Shown here piece by piece: positions 15,807-24,240 of a DNA stretch of 64,000 nucleotides. Every line of letters begins with the position of its first letter. Position 1 is the first letter of the stretch. Source of the DNA: Streptomyces sp. NBC_01241 (lineage in GTDB: Bacteria; Actinomycetota; Actinomycetes; Streptomycetales; Streptomycetaceae); the NCBI RefSeq assembly GCF_041435435.1, contig NZ_CP108494.1, positions 3,630,501 through 3,694,500 on the forward strand, written 5' to 3'. Under the pieces are notes generated by a model. It was not told the origin of the DNA. It saw only the letters and a list, made by a program, of their open reading frames with translations, and ran no database searches. The position numbers and the translations under genes were made by a program.

Positions 15807-16415
15807 GTCGACTTCCTCCCGCCCCGCTGCGCCACTCCCCGGTAAGAGTACGGCGCGGGTCTCCTCGGCGTCGTACGGAGCAGTGGCGGCCCGGTTCCGG
15901 TTGATCGGTTCGCGGACGGGGCCCATGCGCACCGTGCCCGCCGGAACACGACCCGGAAATTGTCGCCGCCCGACGGAACGGCAATGCCGCTGCCGGCAAC
16001 CGGACGCGCCTGCGCCGCCGCGGCCGCGGGGCTCGCAAACCCGGCGACGATGAGGGCGACCGTGGTGCCGGTCGGCCACGCACGCCGCCGCGGAACCGGG
16101 CCGAGAGAGGACCGGGTCCTGTGTTACCGGGTCCTGTGTTACCGGGTCCTGTGTTCAGGACTCATTCACTGCTCCCTCCAGAGCTGGCTCAAGTAAAGCC
16201 ACAACGAAGGAAGTTCACGCTTCCGCCGGTTCATCGGATCGCGGCAGGAGTCCCTTGACCGCCGAGCGGGTCCGTTTAACGCATGGGCCTACCGGCCACG
16301 TCCAGCCGGGTGTCCTCGCCTTGATGCATCCGGGCTGTTCCGGCGTGCCGCAGTCGCGCCGCCCGGCCCCGTACGTAAGGTCACGCGCACCTGTCCGCCG
16401 GGAATTGGTGTTGCC
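15807..16415 (-). other. Gene-poor stretch with a signal-peptide-like remnant
   Basis: On the minus strand about 16083-15900 a frame reads TVALIVAGFASPAAAAAAQA, exactly like a secretion signal with its cleavage site, followed by RPVAGSGIAVPSGGDNFRVV. There is no intact mature protein: the frame loses codon bias after about 60 residues and shifts. I read it as the 5' remnant of a secreted-protein gene. The remainder holds a 15-bp triple repeat (16111) and the promoter of the glycosyltransferase. Confidence 0.35.
16111..16155. repeat. 15-bp tandem repeat, 3 copies
   Basis: Three perfect copies of ACCGGGTCCTGTGTT in a non-coding stretch. Nothing suggests a function; copy number should vary between strains. 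Confidence 0.9.
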
Positions 16416-17549
16416 ATGAAACCGTCCATCTGCCTGTGCATGATCGTCAAGAACGAGGCCGCGGTCATCGAACGTTGCCTCACCTCCGTCCGCAACCTGA
16501 TCGACACCTGGGTGATCTCCGACACCGGCTCGACCGACGGAACCCAGCAGCTGATCCGCAACGCACTCGACGGCCTCCCCGGCGAGCTCCACGAAGAGCC
16601 CTGGGTGAACTTCGGCCACAACCGAACGCTGAACATCGAGCACGCCCACGGCAAGGCCGACTATCTGCTGCTCCTCGACGCCGACCTGGTGATCCGCCGG
16701 GAGGGTCCGCTGCCGCCGCTGACCGCCGACTCGTACATGCTCCGGCACGAGGGCACCACCGAATACCGGATCAAACGCCTGGTCCGCGGCGACCTGCCCT
16801 GGCGGTACGTGGGCGTCACCCATGAGTACCTCACCACCGACCGGCGTGACGACCAGCGGAATCTCGACGCCCTCGTCATCGAGGACTACGCCGACGGCGG
16901 CTCGCGGCACGACAAGTTCGAACGCGACGCCCGGCTGCTCGGCGCCGAGCTGAAACGCGACCCCTCCAATGCCCGTACGGTCTTCTACCTGGCACAGACC
17001 ATGCGCGACATGGGCAACATCGCCAAGGCGGCCGCCCTGTACGAACGCCGCGCGCAGATGGGCGGCTGGGACGAAGAGGTGTACTACGCGCTGCTGCAGG
17101 CCGGGATCCTGAAGGCCGAGGCCGACGACTGGCCGGCCGCCATGGACGCCCTCTCCCGCGCCTGGGAGTCACGCCCGCAGCGACTCGAAGCCTGCTACGA
17201 ACTCTCCTCCCGGCTGCGCCGCCTCGGCCGCTACCGCACCGCGCACGCGTTCGTCCGCGCGGCGCTCGACCGGGAAGCACCGCCGGACGACCTGCTGTTC
17301 GTCCAGCCGTGGGTGTACCGCTGGGGCCTGCTCTTCGAGTTCTCGATCACCGCCTACTGGGTCGGCGACTACGCGGGCTCGCTCCGCGCCTGCGACCGCC
17401 TGCTGGCGATGCCGGACCTGCCCGACGCCTATCGCGAGCAGACGCGCGCCAACCGGAACTTCGCCGAGCAGCGGCAGTCCGCCCGGAACACGTCGTCGGT
17501 CTTTCGCCAGGCCGGGCCGGCGGCCTCGCCTGTCGGGGCGGCCCGGTAG
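16416..17549 (+). CDS. Family 2 glycosyltransferase with C-terminal TPR-like repeats
   Basis: 377 residues. Residues 1-110 are a GT-A nucleotide-sugar domain: ICLCMIVKNEAAVIERCLTS, SDTGSTDGTQ (35-44) and the metal-binding DxD as DADLV (88-92). The stretch RYVGVTHEYLTT follows. From about 175 the chain turns helical, with NARTVFYLAQTMRDMGNIAK, YYALLQAGILKAEADDWPAA and similar blocks, consistent with tetratricopeptide repeats. This GT2-TPR arrangement is known in actinobacteria but donor and acceptor are not known. No signal or membrane segment, so cytoplasmic. ATG at 16416; single-gene unit ending at a strong bidirectional terminator. Confidence 0.82.
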   Translation: MKPSICLCMIVKNEAAVIERCLTSVRNLIDTWVISDTGSTDGTQQLIRNALDGLPGELHEEPWVNFGHNRTLNIEHAHGKADYLLLLDADLVIRREGPLPPLTADSYMLRHEGTTEYRIKRLVRGDLPWRYVGVTHEYLTTDRRDDQRNLDALVIEDYADGGSRHDKFERDARLLGAELKRDPSNARTVFYLAQTMRDMGNIAKAAALYERRAQMGGWDEEVYYALLQAGILKAEADDWPAAMDALSRAWESRPQRLEACYELSSRLRRLGRYRTAHAFVRAALDREAPPDDLLFVQPWVYRWGLLFEFSITAYWVGDYAGSLRACDRLLAMPDLPDAYREQTRANRNFAEQRQSARNTSSVFRQAGPAASPVGAAR

Positions 17550-17581
17550 CCCCGGGCCCCGCCCCGTACACGACACGACAG

Positions 17582-17619
17582 GGGCGCCCCCGGTCCGTGC
17601 CTACGGACCGGGGGCGCCC
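17582..17619. terminator. Bidirectional terminator between convergent genes
   Basis: A 17-bp perfect stem (17582-17598 with 17603-17619) and 4-base loop between the ends of the glycosyltransferase and DAACS transporter genes. T-run is short (TTG), as usual in Streptomyces. Confidence 0.85.
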
Positions 17620-17638
17620 TTGCGTACGTCACATGCGG

Positions 17639-18988
17639 CTACGCGGCGACCGGCACGCGCTGCGGCTCGTCGTCACGCACCTCGGCGTCGACCGGGGAGG
17701 ACGAGGCCGCGTTGTACGCGTCGCGGTCGAGGATCTTCTCGCGGGCCGAGACGATCACCGGGACCAGCGCCTGGCCCGCCACGTTCGTGGCCGTGCGCAT
17801 CATGTCCAGGATCGGGTCGATGGCCATGAGCAGACCGACACCCTCCAGCGGGAGGCCCAGCGTCGACAGCGTGAGGGTCAGCATGACCGTGGCGCCGGTG
17901 AGGCCGGCGGTGGCCGCGGAGCCGATCACCGAGACGAACGCGATCAGGACGTAGTCACCGACACCCAGCTGGACGTCGAAGATCTGCGCGATGAAGATCG
18001 CGGCCAGCGCCGGGTAGATCGCGGCGCAGCCGTCCATCTTGGTGGTGGCGCCGAACGGGACCGAGAAGGAGGCGTACTCCTTCGGGACGCCGAGGCGCTC
18101 GGTGACCTTCTGGGTGACCGGCATCGTGCCGACCGAGGAGCGGGAGACGAACGCCAGCTGGATCGCCGGCCAGGCGCCCTTGAAGAACTGCAGCGGGCTG
18201 AGCTTGGCGACGGTGGCGAGCAGCAGCGGGTACACACCGAACAGCACCAGGGCGCAGCCGATGTAGACGTCTGCGGTGAACGTCGCGTACTTGCCGATGA
18301 GGTCCCAGCCGTAGTCGGCGATCGCGTAGCCGATGAGGCCGATGGTGCCGATGGGGGCGAGGCGGATGACCCACCACAGGGCCTTCTGGAGGAGCTCCAG
18401 GACGGACTCGCTGAGGGTGAGGATCGGCTGGGCCTTCTCGCCGAGCTTGAGCGCGGCGATGCCGGCGACGGCGGCCATGAAGACGATCTGGAGCACGTTC
18501 AGCTCGGTGAACGGGGTGATCACGTTGTCCGGGATGATGCCGGTGAGGAAGTCGAGCCAGGAGCCCGCGTGTTCCGGCAGCTTGCCGTCCTTCGGCGTGA
18601 GACCGGTGCCGGCACCCGGGTTGGTGATCAGGCCGATCGCGAGGCCGATCGCGACCGCGATCAGCGAGGTGATCATGAACCAGAGCAGCGTGCGGGTGGC
18701 CAGCCGGGCGGCGTTGTTGACCTTGCGCAGGTTGGTGATCGACACCAGGATCGCGAAGAAGACGAGCGGCGCGACGGCCAGCTTCAGCAGCTGGACGAAG
18801 ATGTGGCCGACCTTGTCGAGCGTGGTGTAGAGCCAGTTGATGTCGTACGTACGGGCAAGCCATCCGAGGACGACACCGAGGACGAGACCGGCGACTATCT
18901 GGGCCCAGAACGGGACCTTGGGTATACGGGAACCGGAGCCGGATGGGCTGTCGGTCGCGGCGGCGGCGGACGCGGGATTCGCGGACAC
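17639..18988 (-). CDS. Dicarboxylate/amino acid:cation symporter (DAACS)
   Basis: 449 residues with about eight membrane helices and two re-entrant loops. PFWAQIVAGLVLGVVLGWLA starts helix 1; AFVSRSSVGTMPVTQ is the serine-rich HP1 loop, and PFGATTKMDGCAAIYP is the helix-7 motif that binds sodium and substrate in the GltPh/DctA family. It would import glutamate, aspartate, C4-dicarboxylates or cystine with Na+ or H+. The GTG at 18988 follows CTGGAG and precedes the first helix by about 25 residues. A 35-codon Cys-rich leader lies 103 bases upstream on the same strand, which points to control by cysteine and raises the chance of a TcyP-like cystine transporter (inference). Confidence 0.88.
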   Translation of the reverse strand: MSANPASAAAATDSPSGSGSRIPKVPFWAQIVAGLVLGVVLGWLARTYDINWLYTTLDKVGHIFVQLLKLAVAPLVFFAILVSITNLRKVNNAARLATRTLLWFMITSLIAVAIGLAIGLITNPGAGTGLTPKDGKLPEHAGSWLDFLTGIIPDNVITPFTELNVLQIVFMAAVAGIAALKLGEKAQPILTLSESVLELLQKALWWVIRLAPIGTIGLIGYAIADYGWDLIGKYATFTADVYIGCALVLFGVYPLLLATVAKLSPLQFFKGAWPAIQLAFVSRSSVGTMPVTQKVTERLGVPKEYASFSVPFGATTKMDGCAAIYPALAAIFIAQIFDVQLGVGDYVLIAFVSVIGSAATAGLTGATVMLTLTLSTLGLPLEGVGLLMAIDPILDMMRTATNVAGQALVPVIVSAREKILDRDAYNAASSSPVDAEVRDDEPQRVPVAA

Positions 18989-19091
18989 GGAAACACTCCA
19001 GGGGTGGCGCACCGGGGCGCACGGGGGATGTTGTGCGAGGGACGGGGGTGCGGCGCCCGCGTCAGGGGCGGCGCCGCTGCATGGTGCCGGT

Positions 19092-19199
19092 TCAGACGTT
19101 GCGGCAACAGACCGCGGACATACAGCGGCAGAGATCGACATGCAGGCGCTCCACGAGCGGGACGCTCGCGGCGAATCGATGGCGCACTACTGTCTTCAT
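19092..19199 (-). CDS. Cys-rich leader peptide upstream of DAACS transporter
   Basis: 35 codons, ATG at 19199, stop at 19092. The C-terminal half ERLHVDLCRCMSAVCC has the xRLHVDLxRxxSxxC pattern of the short 'putative leader peptides' found upstream of sulfur and cysteine genes in actinobacteria, where ribosome stalling at Cys codons is thought to control the downstream gene. Four Cys codons fall within nine codons. The 103 bases between its stop and the transporter start are GC-rich and could hold alternative stems. A start at a later GTG is possible because no strong binding site is seen. The family recognition is from memory; regulation here is inferred. Confidence 0.65.
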   Translation of the reverse strand: MKTVVRHRFAASVPLVERLHVDLCRCMSAVCCRNV

Positions 19200-19306
19200 G
19201 GCGAACACGTTAACACTTGAACTTTGAGAACCTCAAAGGTCTTCTTTGATCCTGCTCGGGTGGCGACACGGCCCCCAAAGCGCCCAATACGCCTGCAGGA
19301 ACGGCA

Positions 19307-19346
19307 AAACCCCAGCACAGGAGCAGCCGCTCCAGCGCTGGGGTTT
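19307..19346 (-). terminator. Hairpin terminator downstream of the DUF4229 gene
   Basis: Outer stem AAACCCCAGC/GCTGGGGTTT (19307-19316, 19337-19346) with an inner GGAGC/GCTCC stem. It lies 125 bases past the DUF4229 stop and could end that leftward transcript before the transporter leader promoter. Confidence 0.6.
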
Positions 19347-19386
19347 CGTACGGAAAGGGTGCGGGTGTGAGGAAACTTACGTAGCC

Positions 19387-19445
19387 CTTACGAGGTCTTG
19401 CGCAGCCTTACGGGGCTTGCGCAGCCTTACGGGGACTTGTGCAGC
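19387..19445. repeat. 19-20 bp tandem repeat, 3 copies
   Basis: Three imperfect copies of CTTACGGGGCTTGCGCAGC (variants AGGTC, GGGC, GGGAC in the middle) directly after the DUF4229 gene. Non-coding; function unknown. Confidence 0.85.
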
Positions 19446-19470
19446 CGCCCGCGTCGTCCTCGGCCGGTCG

Positions 19471-19767
19471 TCACTGGGTGACGTGGTCCTCGCGGGTCCG
19501 GTTGGCTTCGAGCCGCGCCTTGGTGCGGCCGACCGTGGACACGATCTGCTCGGACATCTCGTCACGCTGCTTGCGCAGCAGCACGTAGCTGAGCGGCGCG
19601 GACAGGACCAGGGCGAGGAGGATCACCCAGATGAGATTGGAGCCGCCCGCCCCGGAGGGCAGCAGGCCGAAGTGGACGGCCACGGCCGCGACGGCGAAGC
19701 AGCCTACGAAGATGCTGAGGCGCATCGCGGTGTACCGAATGGTCGCGCTCGGCTTGGCAGCGGACAC
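19471..19767 (-). CDS. DUF4229 membrane protein
   Basis: 98 residues with two membrane helices (about 15-35 and 45-65: SIFVGCFAVAAVAVHFGLLP and LIWVILLALVLSAPLSYVLL), followed by a charged cytoplasmic tail RKQRDEMSEQIVSTVGRTKA that looks helical. This is the DUF4229 pattern, widespread in actinobacteria near menaquinone genes and of unknown function. GTG at 19767 after AGAGGGG. It lies in the same direction as mqnE. Confidence 0.8.
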   Translation of the reverse strand: MSAAKPSATIRYTAMRLSIFVGCFAVAAVAVHFGLLPSGAGGSNLIWVILLALVLSAPLSYVLLRKQRDEMSEQIVSTVGRTKARLEANRTREDHVTQ

Positions 19768-19889
19768 AGTTGGCCCCTCTCTCTACGTACGACAGTCCTG
19801 CGATCCTGCCCGACCAGTGAAGCATGCCCCGGAATCGATCACTTCGGAGGGCTGCGCCGTAAGGGGTGCGCCGCGTCCGCCGCGGGACC

Positions 19890-20414
19890 TCAGCCGAGCG
19901 GCAGGAGCATGATGATGTCGTCGCGGTCGTCCCCCTCGGCCACCCGGATCGCGTCGGGCACCCGCCCCACCTCCTTGTATCCGCACGAGGTGTAGAACCG
20001 GTCGACTCCGGTGCCTCCGCGGCAGGTGAGCCGGATGGCCTCGATCCCCCCGATGCCCCGGGCGGCGTCCGCGGCGGCGTCCATCAGGTCGCGCCCATAG
20101 CCCTTGCCCTGATGACGGGGATGGACCATCACCGTGTAGAGCCAGAGCCAATGGGTCATCAGCCGGTGCGTGTTGAGGGCGAGGAAGGCCGTGGCGGCGA
20201 CGGCACCCTCCTGGTCGCGGCCGACCAGGAGGCGGGTGTGCCCCTCGGCCATGGCGACGAGGTGCCTGACCAGCTCGGGCCGGACGTCGTCGATCGTGAC
20301 GGGCGGTACGAAGCCGACCGCGCCGCCCGCGTCGGAGACATCGACCCACAGCTCGGTGATGCCGTCCCGCAGGGCGCGGTCGACCTTCGGGTCCAGCTCA
20401 AACGTAAGTGCCAT
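19890..20414 (-). CDS. GNAT family N-acetyltransferase
   Basis: 174 residues. The acetyl-CoA loop is VMVHPRHQGKGYGRDLMDAA (about 103-122), preceded by the beta-4 strand WLWLYT and followed by IRLTCRGGTGVDRFYTSCGYKEVGR, all typical of GNAT proteins. Substrate unknown. ATG at 20414. A strong hairpin separates it from mqnE upstream, so it is probably transcribed on its own. Confidence 0.85.
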   Translation of the reverse strand: MALTFELDPKVDRALRDGITELWVDVSDAGGAVGFVPPVTIDDVRPELVRHLVAMAEGHTRLLVGRDQEGAVAATAFLALNTHRLMTHWLWLYTVMVHPRHQGKGYGRDLMDAAADAARGIGGIEAIRLTCRGGTGVDRFYTSCGYKEVGRVPDAIRVAEGDDRDDIIMLLPLG

Positions 20415-20481
20415 AGCGGCAGATTAACTATTACCGACCCGTCGCCTCAAGCCATGTCCAGTACGCGAGAAGGCCCCTGCA

Positions 20482-20518
20482 CGAGCAGAGCCCCGGCCGA
20501 CGGCCGGGGCTCTGCTCG
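20482..20518 (-). terminator. Terminator after mqnE
   Basis: 18-bp perfect stem (20482-20499 and 20501-20518) 25 bases past the mqnE stop codon; read leftward it ends the mqnE transcript. Confidence 0.85.
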
Positions 20519-20542
20519 CACGGGGCTACTGACGACGGAACG

Positions 20543-21706
20543 TCAGACGCGCATCGGCTGCGGCGACTCGCGCCGCCCGGCGTCCGGGCCCAGGTACTCG
20601 CGGATGATCTCGTACCGGGTGTTGCGCTCCACGGGCCGGAAGCCCGCATCCCGGATCAGGTCGAGCAGATCCTCGCGGCCGAGCTTGTTCGGCGTGCCGT
20701 AGTTGTCCGCGTCGTGCGTGATCTTGTACTCGACGACCGAGCCGTCCATGTCGTCCGCGCCGTGCTGGAGCGCGAGCTGGGCGGTCTGCACGCCGTGCAT
20801 CACCCAGAAGACCTTGACGTGCGGGACGTTGTCGAAGAGGAGCCGCGAGACGGCGAAGGTCTTCAGCGCCTCGGCGCCGGTCGCCATCGTCGTCCGGGCC
20901 TGGAGCTTGTTGCGGACCTTGCCGTCCTTCATGTCCACGAAGTCGTGCTGGTAGCGCAGCGGGATAAAGACCTGGAAGCCACCGGTCTCGTCCTGCAGCT
21001 CACGCAGCCGCAGCACGTGATCGACGCGGTGCCGGGGCTCCTCGATGTGCCCGTACAGCATCGTCGCCGGGGTCTTGAGACCCTTCTCGTGCGCCAGGCG
21101 GTGAATGCGCGACCAGTCCTCCCAGTGGGTGTCGTGGTCCACGATGTGCTGCCGGACCTCCCAGTCGAAGATCTCCGCGCCGCCGCCGGTCAGCGACTCC
21201 AGACCGGCCTCGATCAGCTCGTCGAGGATCTCGGAGGCGGAGAGCCCGGAGATGGTCTCGAAGTGGTGGATCTCGGTGGCGGTGAACGCCTTGAGGGAGA
21301 CCTGCGGCAGGGCCTCCTTCAGCGCGCTGAGTGAGCGCGGGTAGTAACGCCACGGCAGGGTGGGGTGCAGCCCGTTGACGATGTGCAGTTCGGTGAGGTT
21401 CTCGCCCTCCATCGCCTTCGCGAGCCGGACGGCCTCCTCGATGCGCATGGTGTACGCGTCCTTCTCGCCCGGCTTGCGCTGGAACGAGCAGTACGCACAC
21501 GACGCGGTGCACACGTTGGTCATGTTGAGGTGCCGGTTGACGTTGAAGTGCACGACGTCGCCGTTCTTGCGCATCCGCACCTCATGGGCGAGGCCGCCGA
21601 GCCAGGCCAGGTCGTCCGACGCGTAGAGGGCGATGCCGTCCTCACGGGTCAGCCGCTCCCCTGCGCGGACCTTCTCCTCCAGCTCGCGCTTGAGCCCAAC
21701 GTCCAT
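20543..21706 (-). CDS. mqnE: Aminofutalosine synthase MqnE (radical SAM)
   Basis: 387 residues. C66, C70 and C73 in VCTASCAYCSF form the CxxxCxxC site for the 4Fe-4S cluster of radical SAM enzymes. LTELHIVNGLHPTLPW, KAFTATEIHHFETISG, GGGAEIFDWEVR and TMLYGHIEEPRHRVDH are the conserved blocks of MqnE, which joins 3-enolpyruvoyl-benzoate to an adenosine radical in the futalosine route to menaquinone. ATG at 21706 after GGGAGGC. The other genes for later steps lie close by (22535-25694) in the same direction, split by an Lrp regulator. MqnA, MqnB, MqnC and MqnD are not in the window. Confidence 0.93.
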   Translation of the reverse strand: MDVGLKRELEEKVRAGERLTREDGIALYASDDLAWLGGLAHEVRMRKNGDVVHFNVNRHLNMTNVCTASCAYCSFQRKPGEKDAYTMRIEEAVRLAKAMEGENLTELHIVNGLHPTLPWRYYPRSLSALKEALPQVSLKAFTATEIHHFETISGLSASEILDELIEAGLESLTGGGAEIFDWEVRQHIVDHDTHWEDWSRIHRLAHEKGLKTPATMLYGHIEEPRHRVDHVLRLRELQDETGGFQVFIPLRYQHDFVDMKDGKVRNKLQARTTMATGAEALKTFAVSRLLFDNVPHVKVFWVMHGVQTAQLALQHGADDMDGSVVEYKITHDADNYGTPNKLGREDLLDLIRDAGFRPVERNTRYEIIREYLGPDAGRRESPQPMRV

Positions 21707-21803
21707 GCGGCTGCCTCCCAGGTGTCGACGTGCTGTGCGTTTCCCGGTGACAGGTGATACCGGGCGAAACCCCCGGTCCCCCGGGGGCTCCACCACGGTA
21801 CGC

Positions 21804-22259
21804 CTACACCTCTTCGGGAAGTTCCCCGACCCGGTTCTCCCACTTGGTGGAGAGCACGATCGTGGTACGCGTACGCGAGACGCCCCTCGTACCGCTGAGC
21901 CGGCGAATGGTCCGCTCCAGGCCGTCCACGTCACCGACGCGCACCTTGAGCATGTACGAGTCGTCGCCCGCGATGAACCAGGCGTCCTCGATCTCCGCGA
22001 GGTCCTTCAGCCGGCGTGCCACGTCCTCGTGATCGGCCGCGTCGGAGAGCGAGATGCCGATCAAGGCCGTGACACCGAGCCCCAGGGCGGCGGCGTCGAC
22101 GGTGGCGCGGTAGCCGGTGATGACACCGGCGGTTTCCAGCCGGTTGATGCGGTCGGTGACGCTGGGCCCGGAGAGCCCGACGAGCCGTCCCAGCTCGGCG
22201 TACGAGGCCCTGCCGTTCTCCCTGAGGGCCTGGATGAGCTGCCTGTCCACCGCGTCCAT
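21804..22259 (-). CDS. Lrp/AsnC family transcriptional regulator
   Basis: 151 residues. HTH at 1-55 (DAVDRQLIQALRENGRASYA, SGPSVTDRINRLETAGV), then the RAM domain with IEDAWFIAGDDSYMLKVRVG. The ATG at 22259 is preferred (GAAGG upstream) to one 18 bases earlier. It lies between mqnE and the UbiX gene in the conserved menaquinone region, so it may respond to an amino acid and tune quinone synthesis, but nothing in the sequence proves this. Confidence 0.88.
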   Translation of the reverse strand: MDAVDRQLIQALRENGRASYAELGRLVGLSGPSVTDRINRLETAGVITGYRATVDAAALGLGVTALIGISLSDAADHEDVARRLKDLAEIEDAWFIAGDDSYMLKVRVGDVDGLERTIRRLSGTRGVSRTRTTIVLSTKWENRVGELPEEV

Positions 22260-22310
22260 ATGACTGAAACCTTCCATTGTTCAGCAGTACCGCGAGTTTA
22301 CGTGTAGAAT

Positions 22311-22316
22311 CTAAGG
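22311..22316 (+). promoter_or_regulatory. Possible -10 element for the 44-aa gene
   Basis: TAGAAT occurs in an AT-richer stretch (about 22297-22316) about 80 bases before the small gene, and resembles a sigma-70 -10 box. No clear -35 box at the best spacing. Confidence 0.3.
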
Positions 22317-22391
22317 CATGCAGGCGCCATCGCCTGCAAATCTTCTCGAAAATCCAAAAAACGCTTTCGAATCCTCAGGAGTGAGAACACC

Positions 22392-22526
22392 GTGTACACG
22401 ATCGAGATGGCCTACGCCCGGATGCGCGAGCTGCAGGACCTGGCCAACCGCTCGCGTGCCCACCAGCCCGCCGCCGCGCACCGGGTCGACAAGACCCGCA
22501 CCCCGCGCGCCAAGAAGAAGCGCTGA
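22392..22526 (+). CDS. Small basic protein, 44 aa
   Basis: GTG at 22392 after CAGGAGTGAG, stop at 22526. The product starts YTIEMAYARMRELQDLANRS, a short amphipathic helix, and ends in a Lys/Arg tail (TPRAKKKR). Codon third positions are almost all G or C and the binding site is strong, so I believe it is expressed. Proteins with this start and basic end occur next to the UbiX gene in other streptomycetes, as I recall, without known function. It is convergent with the UbiX gene, stop codons 8 bases apart. Confidence 0.7.
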   Translation: MYTIEMAYARMRELQDLANRSRAHQPAAAHRVDKTRTPRAKKKR

Positions 22527-22534
22527 CCACCGGC

Positions 22535-23233
22535 TCAGCCATCCCTGCGAGAGCCGCCACCGAGCTCTCCCTCCCACCGGCGGTACAGGCCGTGCGGCAC
22601 CCCCGCCGCGTCCAGCACCCGCCCCGCGACGAAGTCCACCAGATCCTGGATGTGCGTCGCCCCCGCGTAGAACGCCGGAGAGGCGGGCAGCACCACGGCG
22701 CCCGCCTCGTCCAGGCTCACCAGATGCTTCAGCGTCTGCCCGTTCAGCGGGGTCTCCCGCACCGCGACGACCAGCTTCCGCCGCTCCTTGAGCGTCACGC
22801 TCGCGGCCCGCTGGAGCAGATCCTTCGAGAGCCCGAGCGCCACCCCGGCCACGCACGCCGTCGACGCCGGGACGATCAGCATCCCCTTCGCCGGGTACGA
22901 CCCCGAGGACGGCCCCGCGGCGAGATCACCGGCCGGCCAGTGCCGTACGCGCTCGATGTCCGCGTCGCCCACGTCGAAGGTGTGCGGCTTGCCGTCCGCC
23001 CCCCGCGCCAGCCAGCTGCGCAGATCCTCCCGCCAGTGCGCGTCGCGGAACGCGATCCCGGTCTCGTCCAGCAGCGTCAGCCGCGAGGCCCGGCTCACCA
23101 CCAGATCGACGCTCTCCCCCGCAGCCAGCAGACCACGCAGCACGGAGGCCGCGAATGGGGTGCCCGAAGCGCCGGAAACCCCGACAATCCAAGGCTGTCG
23201 CTGGTGCTGACTCACTGAAGTCCCGGAATCCAC
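22535..23233 (-). CDS. mqnM: UbiX-like flavin prenyltransferase (MqnM type)
   Basis: 232 residues. VGVSGASGTPFAASVL is the FMN-binding N-terminal motif of UbiX, with LVVSRASRLTL, IVPASTACVAGVALGLS and LVVAVRETPLNGQTLKHLVSLDEAGAVVLPA as further conserved blocks. UbiX makes prenylated FMN, the cofactor needed by UbiD decarboxylases; here it serves the UbiD enzyme at 24237. GTG at 23233, or a GTG at 23215. The position between the Lrp gene and the UbiA gene matches the menaquinone cluster of Streptomyces. Confidence 0.88.
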   Translation of the reverse strand: MDSGTSVSQHQRQPWIVGVSGASGTPFAASVLRGLLAAGESVDLVVSRASRLTLLDETGIAFRDAHWREDLRSWLARGADGKPHTFDVGDADIERVRHWPAGDLAAGPSSGSYPAKGMLIVPASTACVAGVALGLSKDLLQRAASVTLKERRKLVVAVRETPLNGQTLKHLVSLDEAGAVVLPASPAFYAGATHIQDLVDFVAGRVLDAAGVPHGLYRRWEGELGGGSRRDG

Positions 23234-23322
23234 ACACCCGAGCCTATCCGGCGCACCAAGCGGCCACGCTCAGGAGTTCGGGTCCGCCGGGAGGCTCGTG
23301 GGCGGCATCCGCCGGACCGCCC

Positions 23323-24240
23323 CTATACCGTCAGTCCGCGCACCAGCAGGTCGAGCAGCGCGCACGCGAACAGCGCCATCCCGATGAACCCGTTGACCGA
23401 GAAGAACGCCCGGTTCAGCCGGGACAGATCGTGCGGGCGCACCACCCGGTGCTCGTACACGAAGGCGACGGCGACGATCACCATGCCGATCCAGTAGAAG
23501 AGTCCCGCCTGAGTGGCCAGCCCGAACCAGACCAGCAGCCCGGTCGTCACCACATGGCAGACCCGCGCCCCCCAGAGCGCGGCCGGGATCCCGAACCGGG
23601 CCGGTACCGACAGCACCCCGTGCGCCCGGTCCGCCTGGACGTCCTGGCAGCCGAAGATCAGGTCGAAGCCGCCGATCCAGATTCCGACGGCGAGACCGAG
23701 GATCACCGCGTCCCACGACCAGCTGCCGGTCACCGCCAGCCAGGCGCCGATCGGCCCTATCGCCTGCGCGATGCCGAGGATGGCGTGCGGGTAGTGGGTG
23801 AACCGCTTCCCGTACGGATAGACCACCATCGGCACGACGGCGACCGGCGCGAGTGCCAGACAGAGCGGGTTCAGCAGCGCGGCCGCCCCGAGGAAGACGA
23901 CGACGGCGATGATCGCCCCCGTCCACGCCGACTTCACGGACACCGCGCCGGTGACCAGTTCCCGGCCCGCGGTGCGCGGGTTACGGGCGTCGATCTCCCG
24001 GTCGATGATCCGGTTGCAGGCCATCGCGAACGTCCGCAGCCCCACCATGGCGATGGTGACGAGCAGCAGCGTGAGCCAGTGGATGGACTTGTCCGCCTGG
24101 AACATCGCGGTCAGGGCGGCGATGTAGGCGAAGGGCAGCGCGAAGACCGAGTGCTCGATCATCACGAGCCGCAGGAACGCCTTGACCCTGCTGTTCGGCT
24201 GTACGGGCCCTGAGCCCAGTGCTGCTTCGGCGGCGCTCAC
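23323..24240 (-). CDS. mqnP: UbiA-like prenyltransferase of menaquinone synthesis (MqnP type)
   Basis: 305 residues, eight or nine membrane helices. The first Asp-rich motif is CNRIIDREIDARNPRTAGRE and the second GCQDVQADRAHGVLS, which bind the diphosphate and magnesium. It would attach the polyprenyl chain to the 1,4-dihydroxy-6-naphthoate core. The GTG at 24240 overlaps the UbiD stop (GTGA), which favours it over an ATG at 24258 inside the UbiD gene. Confidence 0.9.
   Translation of the reverse strand: MSAAEAALGSGPVQPNSRVKAFLRLVMIEHSVFALPFAYIAALTAMFQADKSIHWLTLLLVTIAMVGLRTFAMACNRIIDREIDARNPRTAGRELVTGAVSVKSAWTGAIIAVVVFLGAAALLNPLCLALAPVAVVPMVVYPYGKRFTHYPHAILGIAQAIGPIGAWLAVTGSWSWDAVILGLAVGIWIGGFDLIFGCQDVQADRAHGVLSVPARFGIPAALWGARVCHVVTTGLLVWFGLATQAGLFYWIGMVIVAVAFVYEHRVVRPHDLSRLNRAFFSVNGFIGMALFACALLDLLVRGLTV

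Noticed and set aside
17309..19213. 634-codon plus-strand frame opposite the DAACS transporter
   Set aside because: It crosses a strong terminator, and the minus strand encodes the typical membrane transporter.
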